A DNA stretch of 64,000 bases from Rhinopomastus cyanomelas (GCA_013400115.1 VXBP01002343.1:520278-584277), one strand, 5' to 3'; positions 13,198 to 26,083 are shown, numbered from the stretch's first letter. Numbers and translations are program-made. The notes: generated by a model not told the origin, from the letters alone.

Positions 13198-16100
13198 ACA
13201 TAGGAAAAAGGGGAACCATAGACTTTTGCTTTAACTGAATATTTTAACTGAGTATTTCAAAAGCTGAAGCTAGTTTAGATCCACTTACCAACTTTTCTTA
13301 TAGCTCTGATAAATAAAATGTTTCCAAATGGAATTTAAAAAGCCGAACATAACAGTATGAAGAGGGAGTAAGAGCTTCCCCTTGTCAACTGGCTACTAAC
13401 AAAAGAAAAATATGAGGAGTGAATACTTAGAAAAAAGACCAGCAGTGCTGTAATATAATTAAAACCATTAAAAATCCTGTACTCTGGTTTTGCTCCCTGA
13501 AGCAGTATGTTATTTTTCTTTTTTAAGCTGTCACCACGTTTTGATACCATAAGGAAGAAACTAAATCAAGACAAACCTCCACTTTGGAGTTGGAAGATTT
13601 GATAGAAATATTAACTTCAACTTCAGTCACTAGAAGATGGTGCTCAATCATCTCTCTTTTTATTTGTTGACAGTAGATATTCCTCAGGTATATGAGCAGC
13701 TCTGGAGAGGAGGAAAGACAAATGCAAGGACAAGGCTGAGAGAAGAACCCACAGAAAACCTGCTATTTTAAGACCTCAGAAGAGCCCCATTAAGCAAAGC
13801 ACTGAGGCGCATCCAGCATGACCCCTATCATGTGAGTAACTCAGGAGTATGCAGCATTGCCTTTGCTTCATCTGCATCCTTCCTATCCCTTGCTAACTTA
13901 CACCAATGTTTTTCTGACGTGATGGAGGTGAGGTAATTCTGGCACACTTGCCAGAAAGCTGCATAGGGCCACCTTTCCACTAGATTCATGAAAGTGCAAA
14001 CCAAGGGGCTGCGGGACTGAGACACCTCATGCATTTACCTCTTTTACTTTCCTTCTTGAGGCAAACACAGTCTGTTGGCACTGGGAATGGGTCTGGAGGG
14101 CAAAGCACAAAGCAAGGAACATTCACAAAAGTTATTGCACATGAATATACAGTCATAAAATTTTAAGCAATAAACCATGAAAAAAAAATGGAAAAATGTA
14201 TTAACTGCATTCCTGGTCAGTGGAGCAAAATTGCCAGCTACGATTTTCAAGCCTTGCAAAAAACCCATGTTACTTAGGAATGTCAGTCAATCTCTTCCCC
14301 ACCACTTTCTGAAAACTCAAATTGCAAATGAAGAAAGCTGACGATACACAAAAACCAGATGATTTCTCACAGAACTCGTGGCACTACATAGTGACCAAAA
14401 CACGCGACACTGAACAACCCGGAGGGTGAGCGGGGCTGTTGCTTGCATCACTCTGCAGGGCCTCTGAGCGTTGCAAAGATGGAAACTGGGTGCCCAACAT
14501 GGAAATCAGGTCTTGCACAAGCTCATACTAAGATGTGAAGGCATTGGCTCCTTTCTCATCCTTCACCCTCACAAAAGAAAAGGTGCAGAGGAATATAAAA
14601 ATACAGTGAACAACCCTTTCAACAGCAGGAAGGGAGGACCTATAGCATTGGCACAACCGTACAGTCCCCATATATTTAAGTGTGTTGTCATAAGATAGAA
14701 AAGCCTCTGAAAAGACTCTCAGCTTGACTAATTACCACCAGTTTGCTGCATCTTGGTAGATTGTGCAGCAGATCTGTACTTTGCAGAGGAGCTTCATGGA
14801 AGCAGTGGTGGCGTAACTGAACAAGAAAACAGAAATTGATGAGGCTGTTCAAGGGGAATGTAGTTCTACAACGTTGTCTGTTCGAGGGCACTACCTTATG
14901 AGCCAAATCTAATGGTTTACCTTAAGCCCTCGTATGCTTCACCCCAACACTACTCAGTTTGTTCCAGCAAATAATTGCTGCAAGAGACACATTGTTGGTT
15001 CAAGGGCTGCACACAGATTCCAGACTGACAATATGAAGACAAGTTTCTAACTAATACAAATGATCCCTGGCACCAGCCTAGCAGACAAACACAACGCTTG
15101 CACTCAGTTGGAGATTCGCAAGACCGCCCATTGCACTCCTCAGAGGCCACGTTTGTTCTCTGCTGTGTAGCATTGAACTTTCTCAGCAGCACATGTGTAT
15201 TTGCGTCAAAGGTCTACAGAGCAAAAGACCCTCCTTTGCTTCTTCAGTTTGCTACCACCCTATTTTCAGTAACATCTGAACCTTTCAGCTGAGGGCAAGA
15301 TTATTCCACTAGTAGGACAGAACCTTTGACTCGACACTGCCAGTTTAAACAGGAAAAGGTCCGGCCAAGGCACCCGACAGGATCTGAGATTGAATCCTGA
15401 AAGGTGCCTTCTCTGGCCCAGGGCTGGAGAAGAACCTCAACTGCTACTTTTTCCATAGGGATGAATCGCAAAATAGTGGTAGGAAAGACAAGCCAAAGGA
15501 TCTTGTCTCAGGGGAAGAAGGTACTAAAGAGAGTTTGTGGTAAAATAGCCTAGCAGAGCACTTTGTGTCTCTCCTGACCGCAGATGAAATGACGGGGCCA
15601 GATGTGTCTCATGGGCCACCGACTAGAGAAAACTGGTTGTGAACCTTCCTTGGATCGACATGAAAGAAGCCTAAGGTTATGGGGTACCAAAGCTGCCAGT
15701 AGATGAGACTCTTTGATGTTTTTTAAGAGAAAAAAATTAACAGAAACATTTTAATTTCACACTGGTATGTTGTGTTGTGTTTTGCTTTTTTTCCTACTGA
15801 CTCCATGACTGTTGATATTAATTAAAGTGAATGGGAGATTATTTTCTAAAGGCTATAATTTAAACCAGTAGTTGAATATAGACTCGAGTGCAACATTCTT
15901 CAACTCAAACCACAAGGTATGCAAGCTGGGAATGAACTCTATTTTTTTCCTGTTGAAGGACAGATTAAATATTTTTTTATTAATTCTAATGCTAGCAAAG
16001 AGAGTAAGATCCCTATTTTTCCTCTGATTTTTGGTTATGCTTAATTGATGTATTCCACCAAGCTGTCGAGCTGCTTTTAAAACCCATTCTTTTTCATAGA

Positions 16101-17027
16101 AATATTATCCTCCCTTTATTAGTTTGGGTTGATAAATGGATCAAAAGCCTTCGAGGGTATTGTGTACTGTCAACGGAATACATCTTTCAGATGCATCCAC
16201 CGCAAGGGAGCTGAAAAAATATATATCACGAAGCACATAATAAAAAAGATACACAGATTTGTCTTTTACAAGATCATGGGACTTGAGCCTATCTCCAGGG
16301 AGGAGTTCGAATACGAGAAAGAAAATACATAGTTCAGAAGCCCATGTTTTCAATTTGCAGCCACATGGTTTAAATTAGCCCCATATTTATTAAGGGTGCT
16401 AAATGGGCAGCTCAGCTTAGGCGAAAAGGTCATTCAAGTTGAGAGCGGTCAGGTATAATCCCTCGGCTAGCTGCAGGTTAACTGTGCGCTGAGATGCTGA
16501 ATGTTCTTTTTACGGGGTATGTTACAATAACACACGAGACACAGCTGGAGGGGTCTTGTAGTTTATTGTAGTGTGTTTTTTTAACCTCTATTTCTCTTCA
16601 TTGCAATGTCTAATTGAGAGGCACAGTGATCCTGTGTGCCGCACAAAACCTATCGTATTGCCACCCCTTGCACTTTGGGTTTGTATGTGTGAACATTCTG
16701 TGTTCTGCAGACATCTCTCGATTTCCCTGACACTCAGTGTTGTGGATTTTCATGTAATCAGAACCATAAGATGTCCTTTGCACTTTGTGCTGAGGCCTAG
16801 AGATAGTGCATGTACCTGGCTGTGAACTTGCTGAGTCAGAATTTCAGGAAGTTGAGGCGGAGGGGGGGAAGATAATGAAAGAGAAGTTAAATGAAAGAGC
16901 TTTTCCAAATGGGCAGGCAATATCAATTTTAAAGTTTTTCTCCTGAAATATCCATGATATAAATTCAAGTAGCTACTGATTATCAGTGCAGTTTATCCGT
17001 TTATCCAAACTTCAACATTCAAGCTTA
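13198..17027. other. Unique, AT-rich in its second half
   Basis: No gene or repeat is recognised. From about 15730 to 16350 the sequence is AT-rich with several TAATTA-type and ATATAT cores, and looks more like non-coding DNA under constraint than decayed repeat. The 67-codon open frame at 16129-16332 has no family resemblance that I can name. Confidence 0.5.
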
Positions 17028-17290
17028 GCTTGGAAGGGCCCTCAGAAAGCATCTAGTTCCAACCACCCTGCTATAGACAGGGACACCTCTCACTAGACCA
17101 GGTTGCCTAGAGCACTGTCCAACCTGGCCTTGAACACTTCTAGGGATGGGGCATCCAGAACCAACCTGGGCAACCTGTTCCAGTGTCTGGCCATGCTTAT
17201 AGTGAGGAATTTCTTTCTAATATCTGATCGAAATCTGCCCTTTTTAAACTTGAAACCATTTCCCCTTCTCCTATCACTGGAGTCCCTTGT
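17028..17290 (-). mobile_element. CR1 LINE 3' fragment
   Basis: Minus-strand CR1: from the plus side, AGCTTGGAAGGGCCCTCAGA (tail side), AGACCAGGTTGCCTAGAGC, GGGCATCCAGAACCAACCTG, CAACCTGTTCCAGTGTCTGG and TAGTGAGGAATTTCTTTCTA are consecutive CR1 landmarks. The terminal octamers are lost. The plus-strand open frame at 17103-17366 is antisense to the element. Confidence 0.9.
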
Positions 17291-19557
17291 GGGCTTGGTT
17301 TTGGTGGTTCATCCCCAGGCTCTGGGGGGAATTTCTAACAAATTTCTTGTTCTATCTATCTCTTAGTTCACCCAGGCACAGGTTGAAGTTGGCACTATCG
17401 ATGCGCATTAACAATTGACAAAATCCAACAGGCCCACGTTGTGTTCAGCGCAAACCAGGAACATGTTGCTTCCGTCCTTCAGTCAGGCTGAAGCAAGAGG
17501 GTGTAGAAACTGTGACAGCCTGAGTCTTCACACGCACCTTCAGCATCCAGAAGTTTTCAAGGAAAAGAAACCCCAGAAGTCAGAGGATTTCTGAGCATGG
17601 TCATGTCTAAAGTCACTTCTAAATTCAAATAAATATTTGTGGGAAAACAGCTTTCTTTATTCTCCTAGCACTCACAACTTAATTATAGCAGTCGCCAGGC
17701 ATCTTCGACTTGCGTGACCAGCAGATCACTCTGGGTCTCAGTGACCTTGGCAGTTGTAACAGGGTAATATTTTCACAAGGATGAAATGTCCTCGAATACA
17801 TTTCTCTGGTGTTCACAGGCAGATCTGACCTGAAATGAAAACATAATTATTCAGTTTAACCTACAGGTTAATTGACAAACTCCAGAAAACTCGAGTTTCC
17901 CTTCCTTTTGCTGAAACTCACCTACGAGAAGGCAAAGCTGCTGGCAATCTTCCTCTGCTCTCCGTTATCAGTGGGAATCTGGACCAAAGGCCTGAGTCCT
18001 GGAGCCTTGGAAAATCATCTAGAGACAACACATTTAAACAGGAAGAGGAACATGAAGGCAACAATAAAGACCAAGGGAAAAATGTGTAAGAATAGAGCAA
18101 TTTTTTTCTTCAGGATATTTCAGTGGAATGTTTCGTGTAAAATTGCTCTTAATGTTCACTGTAACTTTTGTCCACAGAGTTCAGTGGAGAAACCCAGGCT
18201 AATGGGGAGAGTGTTTTTAAAATGCTACTTTTTCACCAGTGATTAGTAAAACAATTGCAAGATGCAGGAATTGAATCAGCAGCTTGAACAAGACACGGTT
18301 GCCAAGCTCTCTGTATTCTTTCGTTGGTGGATAAGCTCTACTCCAGTCAGGCAATGTCACTTTTGACCAGTTCCTGTCAAAACATCACGTCCTGACTTGT
18401 CAAAACAAAGAAATCCCCTGTTAGAAGAGCCTGAGCACATGACCTATAGCTCTTTTTCCCACTCTGAGTCACAAAAATGCAAAACCTTACCTTTACATCC
18501 TGTTGATCTGAGCTGTCTCTGAGATTTTCAGGGAAGCTCAAGATGGGCAGTGGATTTGCATTCTGGTTGCGTTTGTCTCATTTAGAGAAGTGATGTACAG
18601 CTTACTTTTCTGTACTTTGGCAAACTTCAGAGAGCCTTCCCCTGCTGAAAATGATCATGTTACTCCTTGAGGAATAGTATCATAGAGCAAGCATGTCAAG
18701 ACACAGGGCTTAGGAAAAAGAAGATAAGAGCTTGCATTCTTACGTGATGAAAGTTATTTGCTTGGAGAATGGAGGAGAAAGCCCAAAATACTGGGAATTC
18801 AGCAGAGCCAAGAAACAGTTCATCTCAGAAAATGTTTCAACTGGTTTTTAAACCTCTGAGCTCGAACAGATCAAATACTGCCACATATAATCTCCTAATC
18901 TGTGGGTTCTTATGAAATGGAAGAAGAACCTCAAATCAATTTAGCTTTTATATCCAAATCAAAGGCAGACTGATGAACAAAACACAGGAAATGCTTAATG
19001 GGCTTCAGAGACTTTGCACCTAAACCACAAGTTTGTTCTGGTCCAGTTTCATAACATACACGTGTCTTCACCACCGAAGGATTCATTTTCCTATGTACAC
19101 ACTAGCTGACACAGAACAAAGACAGGGTTTTGTCTTCTGCATGAAAGATTTTTGCCCACAGTGCTGCTTTTCCTGAGGTAGACAATTTTACTGTAACAAA
19201 AGGAACTACATACACTGAACCTGACTTTGAGTATCTGGCGTAAGTATTTCCAGGAGTGTTTTATCTCAGATGGTGTCCCAACATATCCATCTTATGCAAA
19301 GGGGTTATCTAACTGCTATGGCTAGACAACAACCATAAAGTCCACTATGTGGTCACAGCAGTCCAAAAATACTTGACTGCTCTGCATGAGTGTGCTATGT
19401 AGCTTTATGTACATGGAATGGAAAATAGATCTCGCTAAGGACAAGATCTGGAGTGCTAACAGTTCACTCTGCAACCTCAGTCCACTTTATACTTTTCTAG
19501 CAGGAGATAAATATTTATCTCTTTAGACTAGGAGAACTGTCACTGTGCTTGCCCATA
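17291..19557. other. Unique sequence, no gene seen
   Basis: No CR1 tail, LTR or RNA gene found. The 124-codon frame at 17872-18246 carries no recognisable domain. Confidence 0.55.
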
Positions 19558-19730
19558 GGGAAGCCCAGAAATGGGCGTAGTGGTCTGGATGTGGTCTCAC
19601 CACGTAGAGCAGAGCAGGAGGATGACCTCTCTAGACCTACTGTCCACACACTTCTTAATGCACCCTAGGAAACTATGGACCTTCTTGGCAACAAGAACAC
19701 ATTCTGTTTGACTACTGTCATTGTGGAGAG
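19558..19730 (-). mobile_element. CR1 ORF2 internal fragment
   Basis: Minus-strand CR1 internal sequence: GGATGTGGTCTCACCACGTA, GAGCAGGAGGATGACCTCTC, ACCTACTGTCCACACACTTC and GGACCTTCTTGGCAACAAGA follow the order expected upstream of the CR1 3' end. AT-rich, more decayed sequence continues towards 19900 and may belong to it. The fragment may be the 5' continuation of the neighbouring piece at 19934-20185. Confidence 0.75.
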
Positions 19731-19933
19731 AATATAGATGGAGAACATGACAAAGGGATGTTCTAGATTTAGGAAATCACAGTTAATAATGTAGATCCTT
19801 TGCTACATTGAATCTTACCTTCATTATTATTTCATTTTGTTTCTCTCTACATTTCTGTAGTTTTAGTCAAGACATCTATTTAATCACTGGCTCAGAATAA
19901 TTTAGGATTATTCTGCTCAAGATTTATTTATCT

Positions 19934-20185
19934 GCTCAAGATAGGTCCAATCTGATCAAGTTGTTCAGTGCAGTCAGGCCTTGAACACCTCCAAGAATGG
20001 AGATGACACAACCTCTCAGTGCAGTCTGTGTCAATGTTTTACCACATTTCAGAGAAAAGTCTTCCTGATGTCCACCAGAACTTCCTTCATTGCAAATTCT
20101 ATCTGCTGCCTCTGACACTTTCAATGTGCACCCCTGTGAGGAAAGTGACACTGTCTTCTCTATCTCTTCTCATTAGCTGGAGTAG
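19934..20185 (-). mobile_element. Old CR1 3' fragment
   Basis: Minus strand. From the plus side, CAGGCCTTGAACACCTCCAA, AATGGAGATGACACAACCTC, CAGAGAAAAGTCTTCCTGAT and a TGCTGCCTCTGACA block correspond to the CR1 region just upstream of the 3' UTR. Divergence is high. The plus-strand open frame over it (20019-20243) is antisense. Confidence 0.7.
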
Positions 20186-20542
20186 CTGGTCCAACAGTAT
20201 GTCTTACCTAGACAGCTTGCAGATCCCCAGTGCTACAAAATAGTCTTAGTAATTCTCCAGAAACTTCTTGGATTGCCCATGCTTTGACATGTGGATTGTT
20301 GAGGCAGTTAAAGTCAACTGTGTGAGCCAGGGGCTATAACCAGTTTCTTCTAGCTCTTTTCAAGATTCTCACAGAGCAGTAAAGCAGAAATGAAAAAGCC
20401 AGGTGAAACAGATTTCTCAGCTGGTGGGTCTTACGACCAGTGATTTGTGGTTTGATTTTTTTCTTTCTTTTCAGATTAGAACAGAATTTACAGATGTTTG
20501 GGGAACACCTGTTGTTTTATAGTCTTTTGGTTCATCCAGACA

Positions 20543-20994
20543 GACACTGTGGTGCTGGAGCTGGTCCAAAGAAGAGCAACAATGTTCATGAAAGGTCTGG
20601 ACAACAAGTCTTATGAGTAGCAGCTAAGAGAACTGGGGTTATTTACTCTGAAGAAAAGGAGTCTGAGGGATGACCTTATTGTTCTCTACAACTACCTCAA
20701 AGGGGTTGGTAGAAGGTGGATGTTGACTCCTCACAAGTAACAGGTGATAGGACAAGAGGAAATGGCCTCAATTCCTGCCAAGGAAAGTTTAGATTAGACA
20801 TGAGGATAAACTTCTGCACTGAAAGGGTCATCCAGCACTGGAACAGGTTGCCCAAGGAAGTGGCTGAATTGCCATCCTTAGACATGTTTGAAAGCCATAT
20901 TGATCTGGTGCTTAAGGACATGGTTTAGTGTTAGGCTAGATGTCAGACTAGATGTTCTTAAAATTCATTTCCAACATAAATGGGTCTATGATCT
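20543..20994 (+). mobile_element. CR1 LINE, last ~450 bp
   Basis: Plus-strand CR1: GCTGGAGCTGGTCCAAAGAA, GAGAACTGGGGTTATTTACT, GATGACCTTATTGTTCTCTA, AACTACCTCAAAGGGG, GATAGGACAAGAGGAAATGG, GCACTGGAACAGGTTGCCCA and finally ATTCATTTCCAACATAAATG with GGGTCTATGATCT. The frame at 20716-20928 keeps the end of the reverse transcriptase (HWNRLPKEVAELPSLDMF). The subfamily differs from the ATTCTATG group: its 3' UTR has the GGTGCTTAAGGACATGGTTT block. Confidence 0.92.
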
Positions 20995-21654
20995 ACAGAT
21001 AACAAAATGACAACATGTGTGTAGCAAGATTTCATAAGTCGCTCGTTCCCACAGTTATGTTAGAAATTAATCATAAACTTCAGATAACTCCCCAGTTAAT
21101 ATATTTATCTTTCCATGGCATAACCTAAGTGATTAATGTTACTAAATTGTTCATATTCCTTTTTGTAACAGCTAGTGAAAGTCCTATCCCACAAGCCAGC
21201 ATTTCAGATGGGCACAGAGAAACACAAACAAGAGATGTTTATCAGCCTTTCTGCCTTTCAGTATCAGCATTCATGACTGTATCCTATGTGTCTAGAAGTC
21301 AACTTTTATTTGGCAGAGAACTGTTTTGGCTCACGTTTAAAAAACATACCTTATCTTTTCTTTTAAGCCCATTGGGATCTGAACTTTTTTTAGTCCTTAG
21401 TATATTCTTCAATGTTTTATCATTTCTCTGAATAGTTTTTGTTGTTGGAACAACTAGCTCAATATTCTTGAACAATTCCTGATTTTTCTCAGTGCCTTCC
21501 CACTTAAAATGCATATTCTCGGTCAGTTATGCCAACAAAAGCTTTAAGCTTTGGAAAACTGTCCCTTTCAAAGTTTCAAATGTGCAGTTTTTTGGTCACT
21601 GCACTATTAAATTTGTATAAAACAAATTTAAAGCAACTATGATCTCGGGTATCT
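20995..21654. other. Unique sequence, no gene seen
   Basis: AT-rich spacer between two CR1 copies. No gene-like signal. Confidence 0.5.
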
Positions 21655-22590
21655 AAGCAACACAGGTGAGGATACAGTTGAGTCAATATGGATGAGAATT
21701 AGGTTTAAAGCCAGTAAGAAAGGTACCATGGTAGAAGTTTGTTACAGACCAGCCAACAAGGATAAGGAAACAGATTTTTTTTTTTTTTTTAATAGGCAGC
21801 TGAGAGAAGTTTCACAGTAACCCTGCTCATGGGGTCTTCAGTTTTCCTGATATCTGCTGGATACATAACACAGCAGAGAGAGAGAACAGTCCTGAACGTT
21901 CCTAGAGTGTGGAACCTGAAAGTTATCTGTGGAAGATAACTTTCTGACACAACTGGTGAGGGAGATAACTAGGAAAGATGCCCTCTTGAACCTGCTTCTT
22001 GTGAACAGTGAAGATCTTGTGGGAGAAGTAAAGGTTGGAGGTCATCTGGGGCACAGTGATCATGAGATGATTGAGTTTTCAATCCTTGGAAAAACAAGGG
22101 GAGGGACTAATGAAACCATTACCTCCTCAGACTTCCAAAACTTTGGCCTGTTAAGGAGACTGATTGACAAGGTCCCTTGAGAGGCTGCACTAAAGGATAT
22201 AGGAGTCCAGGAAGTCTGGACATACTTCAGGAGGGAAGTCTTAAAGGCAAATGAGCAGGCTGTCCCCATGAGAAGAATGATGAGTAGGCAAGTAAAGGAG
22301 AACACCTTAGCTAAAAAGGGATGTTTGGCTGCACCTGAAGAACAAAAACAGAGTCAATGACCTCTGGAAGAGGGGGCAGGCCTCTCATGAAGACCTTAAG
22401 GATATAATCAGACTCTGCAGAAAGAAAATCTTGAGGGTCAAAGAACAGCTAGATCTCAGCTACAGCTGTTTAAAGATCGTTTGGATGAGGTGTTGAGGAA
22501 CAAGATTTAGGGGTGAAGATGTAAGGTAGGGTAGATGGTTGGACTCGATGATCCCAGGGATCTTTTCCAGCCAGAGTAATTCTGTGAACT
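21655..22590 (+). mobile_element. CR1 with endonuclease region fused to its 3' end
   Basis: The left part encodes decayed CR1 ORF2 endonuclease. VCYRPANKD can be read near 21735-21765. After a T16 run (21775-21790) come a GVFSFPDIC-type segment across frames near 21830 and an uninterrupted block at 21929-22180 with NFLTQ, RKDALLNLLLVNSEDLVGEV and GHSDHEMIEFSI. The SDH-type motif is the conserved C-terminal part of AP-like endonucleases. After about 22440-22470 the sequence jumps to the CR1 3' end (GTTTGGATGAGGTGTTGAGG, GTTGGACTCGATGATCCCAG, TAATTCTGTGA). The whole reverse-transcriptase region, about 2 kb in CR1, is missing. Frameshifts and stops make it inactive. Confidence 0.88.
21929..22180 (+). 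pseudogene. CR1 ORF2 endonuclease C-terminal remnant
   Basis: This 83-codon open stretch matches the end of the CR1 ORF2 endonuclease domain and the start of the linker to the reverse transcriptase. Residues about 4-8 read NFLTQ, residues 14-33 read RKDALLNLLLVNSEDLVGEV, and residues 42-51 read HSDHEMIEFS. In apurinic-like endonucleases the S-D-H triad near the C-terminus contributes the catalytic histidine. Here it is intact, but upstream catalytic residues are lost to frameshifts. The methionine used is not the natural ORF2 start. Non-functional relic. Confidence 0.85.
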
Positions 22591-25500
22591 GTGCTTTTTG
22601 GGGCTTGTAACTAAAAGTTTCATGCTCAGCTGACTCAAGTGCACTGTCAGATTACCTTGTATGGGATGTGGGACTTCCTATTTTGAGAAGACAACACTAC
22701 TACTTATAGAAACTCTAAGGAAACTGACCACAGAAGATCACCAGCAAATGTCCCTCTCAATGAAGTCATCCATAAGTCTCTTGGCTACCTTTTGGCTGAT
22801 GTCTTTCCCATGACCCCTACAAATGATTGCATATTTTGTCTCCTAGAAATTATTACTGAGTTACAAAAGGAACCAGTCTTTTTCTTCAAATAAATATCAA
22901 AACTAGGCTCCCAGATTTTATCAACCTTGAAGACATATCTGCAGGGTATGAAGAACTGAATGGAGTATAGAGGTGGGCACATGAGTAGAAACTCCTGGGG
23001 ACAGTGTAACATCCACCTCTTTGGGTGAGGTCTGGAAGCAATTTATCTCAGCAATCTGAACAGTGCATGGGAGGCAGAAAGTGTAAATGTTGTGGAGTTA
23101 TTAGTTTGGACCCAGCCAAACATGGCTCTGTTTCATCTGGGCATTGCGTTTTTCCCCCAGTAGAAATCCAGGCAGCTCAGGTGTCTCTACACCCACCATC
23201 ACCCAACTTTCCCCACGCTGCAAACTCCAGGTTTAATATGGAAGAGTGAGCTCAAATATCTGTGCATCTGCCAGTGTGGTCAAGACCAAAATCTTTCCCC
23301 AGCCTTCTGTTTTTCTCCCTCCATCCTTCATCCAAAGCTTTGGCTTTCTGGAGCAAGGGCAGAACACAGCCAAAGACTGAATCAGGAGGAAGAAAAGCTG
23401 ACAGCACTGGCTGCCTCGTCTTCCTTCTTCTTTTTACCATCCAGCATAGGCACTGTTTTAAATTACTCAAAAATAGCCTGTAAAGCTCTCATCAATCTCA
23501 CTTGTTCAAATGCAGCTTTTCCACATTAACCCTTTGCAGCCACACAAGCGAACACTGCCGTGTGTGGCCACAGCGACGGTGCTCTTCGTTCAGCCCACGG
23601 TGCACTGGTTCTGTGGACACTGACTCCCTCGTTTCTCTCTTTAAAACGTTCTGTGGAAGAGAAACCGCAAGAGCACCTTTGCTTTCAGAGTCAAACAAAG
23701 GAATATGCAGGGAGCAGTGGATCACAGACTGCCCCAGCCAGGAAAGGGAAGTGTCCTGTTTCAGCCCCTTCCCACTCATCCTTGCTTTCTCTTTCTGCTC
23801 AAAGTTACCTGAGCTGGCTCTAGAGATTCCTGCTCCAGTGCTGGAAACAGGGCAGTTTCATGATCACCGCATGCCACAAAATCGAACTCAAACTACCTCT
23901 GAGCAGTCATGCAGCTGTACCTCTTGCTAGTCCCCAAACCAGCTTGCTGTTTGTACCCAAGACAGTGCAACTTTTTGGGGTCAGAGAGAGGAGCATTGAG
24001 TAGTTGTCCCAAAAAGCTACTTCCCACCTTACACTCAGTGAGCTTTGCTAAAGAGTCCTGGGCAGGTTTTAACTGTTTGTGGCATCGTGCTAGGCCACTC
24101 AGATGCACTTTATACTTTGTTTTTTGCTTTCAAAATATGTTTTGGAGTATAAAGAGCTTCAAGAGTGGGAGGTTGAATTTCAAATCCACAAGCATTCAGA
24201 TCCTGGGGTATAGTTTGGATTCTATCCCCTCAAAAACCATCATAAAAACACTCCCCATCCCTGCCAGCCCTCCTGATTTATCCAGCCTTTCACAAATGTA
24301 AAGCTGGTGTTCAAGTCCCAGCTTGGAACAAAGAGACTGAATGCTAACCTCAACTTTCATTCCTCAAAGAGAAGTTTCCATCCCTCCTGTTTGCAGAGGA
24401 AGATTTGAAAACATGACCTGACTGCACTCGAGCAGGCTGCTGGGGAGGGAGGGGGAGCTGACTCATGATTTTTGCTGCTCAGGGATCGCAGTGCTGGGAC
24501 ACTGGCCAGGTGGGAGCAGAACTTGAGATGTCTGAGTCATTACTGCAACTGTGCTGCTACTCTGGGAGATGCCACTCTTCACTGGAATGGAGGTGAAAGC
24601 AGACTGCCCAGCCAAACACGTGCAGAATTAGGCCAATGGGTATCATCTCTAGAAGTCCCAACCATCCAGCGTGTTTTGCCTGTTTAGATGTTACAGCCAG
24701 CAGTAACATCATCTGAGATCAAGAAAAATCCTGGCTACCTGAAAAACCCCAAGAAACCTCCATGGACTCTGTGTGTTCTGTGGTTGCAAGAGACATCAGC
24801 ATGAGTGGGTGAAGAGGAAGAAGCAAGACTAGCTGAGAGAAGATCATTTTGCTAGAGTTTCAGCTGAAGCAAGCAAGAAAGTCCACACTGCTGCTTCAAG
24901 GTACTCAGCTCCCTGAGTACTGGCTACATGCTGAGTACTGAATAACTCGGTGAGGAATGAGGACTAGTTTTGACAAGCAGAGGTGCTGTGCATGCCCAGG
25001 ATCTGTGTTTCTCTTCACAAATCCCATACAGCCAAGCAGCTATCTGGAAATCTGCTTTGGAGGAGAAACATAAGGAACTGAGGATGGGAGGGAAGGACAG
25101 AAGTAAAGTGTGTGTGTATGGGGGTGATTTACAAGAGTGCATTATTCTTCTGGTGTTCAGTTTCTCAGTGTTGTCCTGACTTGAGGGTGTGGTGGGCTCT
25201 GAGCTCTGCCCTCTGTCCGTTTAGGAACAATATTCTCTGGGCAAAATTGCTTTTTCCATTTCATTGCGGCATTGTGGTTATGTATTCATTTCATAAGGAG
25301 GGTGGCTTGTTTGGCAATTTAGGCTCATATTGTGGGTGTGGTAGATATTTTTCTTCTGGATTTTGTGAACTACTATTTCTCTGGTAGTACACCAGTAAGG
25401 AGCACGCCGTTCTTCTGGGTGGATTTTATTTTACTTCCCATTTTTTCACCAAATCACCTATTTTGTCTTTGTTACTGGATGCACTTTGTTGGGGGAGTCT

Positions 25501-25960
25501 CGGGGCTTTCTCAGGACAAGTGGCCTGGCTACCATCATAACCCTAGGGCTATCTCAGGACAAGTGGCCTGGCTACCATCATGACCCACCTGAAGCAGCAG
25601 CACAGAGCCTTGTATTAGCTAATGTCCCTATCCATTGGCACCCTACTACAATGCTTCCAGTACCGTAGTGCTCTGCCCAGATCTAGCCCAGGTGTGTCTC
25701 TCTGCAGAGCACTTGACTGTGCAGCACAACCTGCCTACCCCAAAGGATCTCCTGCAGCTCTAGAGTAATAAAATAGGGAGGAGGAAGAGAAACAAAGTTG
25801 GCAATGGAAAGCCATAGCAGATACCACCACACAAAGCATTTGTTTCTGCCTCATGGTCACACAGTGAGTGAAGAAATGTTAGTTCAACGTGTTCAATCAC
25901 AGGAGCAGGCATGAGAAAGGGAGTATCTGCTCCTCCTATGGAGCAGTGTTTATTCTGGGA
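22591..25960. other. Unique sequence, no gene seen
   Basis: Includes a 43-bp tandem duplication at 25504-25585 (listed). Open frames of 130-142 codons at 23502-23930 and 23909-24301 overlap each other in different frames and show no domain. Confidence 0.5.
25504..25585. repeat. 43-bp tandem duplication
   Basis: Copy 1 starts at 25504 (GGCTTTCTCAGGACAAGTGG) and copy 2 at 25547 (GGCTATCTCAGGACAAGTGG). The second copy is complete for about 39 of 43 bases, with two mismatches. Near identity implies a recent duplication. Confidence 0.9.
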
Positions 25961-26083
25961 ATTACAGAATCATTTAAGTTGGAAAAGACCTTCAAAATCA
26001 TTAAGTCCAACTGTTCACCTAACTGTACCAAGCACACCACTAAACCATGTCCATGAGCTCCATATCTACACAACTTTACACAG
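25961..26083 (-). mobile_element. CR1 3' tail fragment
   Basis: Minus-strand CR1 of the subfamily with ATTACAGAATCATTTAAGTT, GGAAAAGACCTTCAAAATCA, AAGTCCAACTGTTCACCTAA and TACCAAGCACACCACTAAAC in order from the plus side. Only about 120 bp survive. The same subfamily is seen at 34096 and 60035. Confidence 0.88.

Noticed and set aside
13628..13645. Second CTCF-like match (CACTAGAAGATGGTG)
   Set aside because: Three core positions differ from the consensus; too weak to list.
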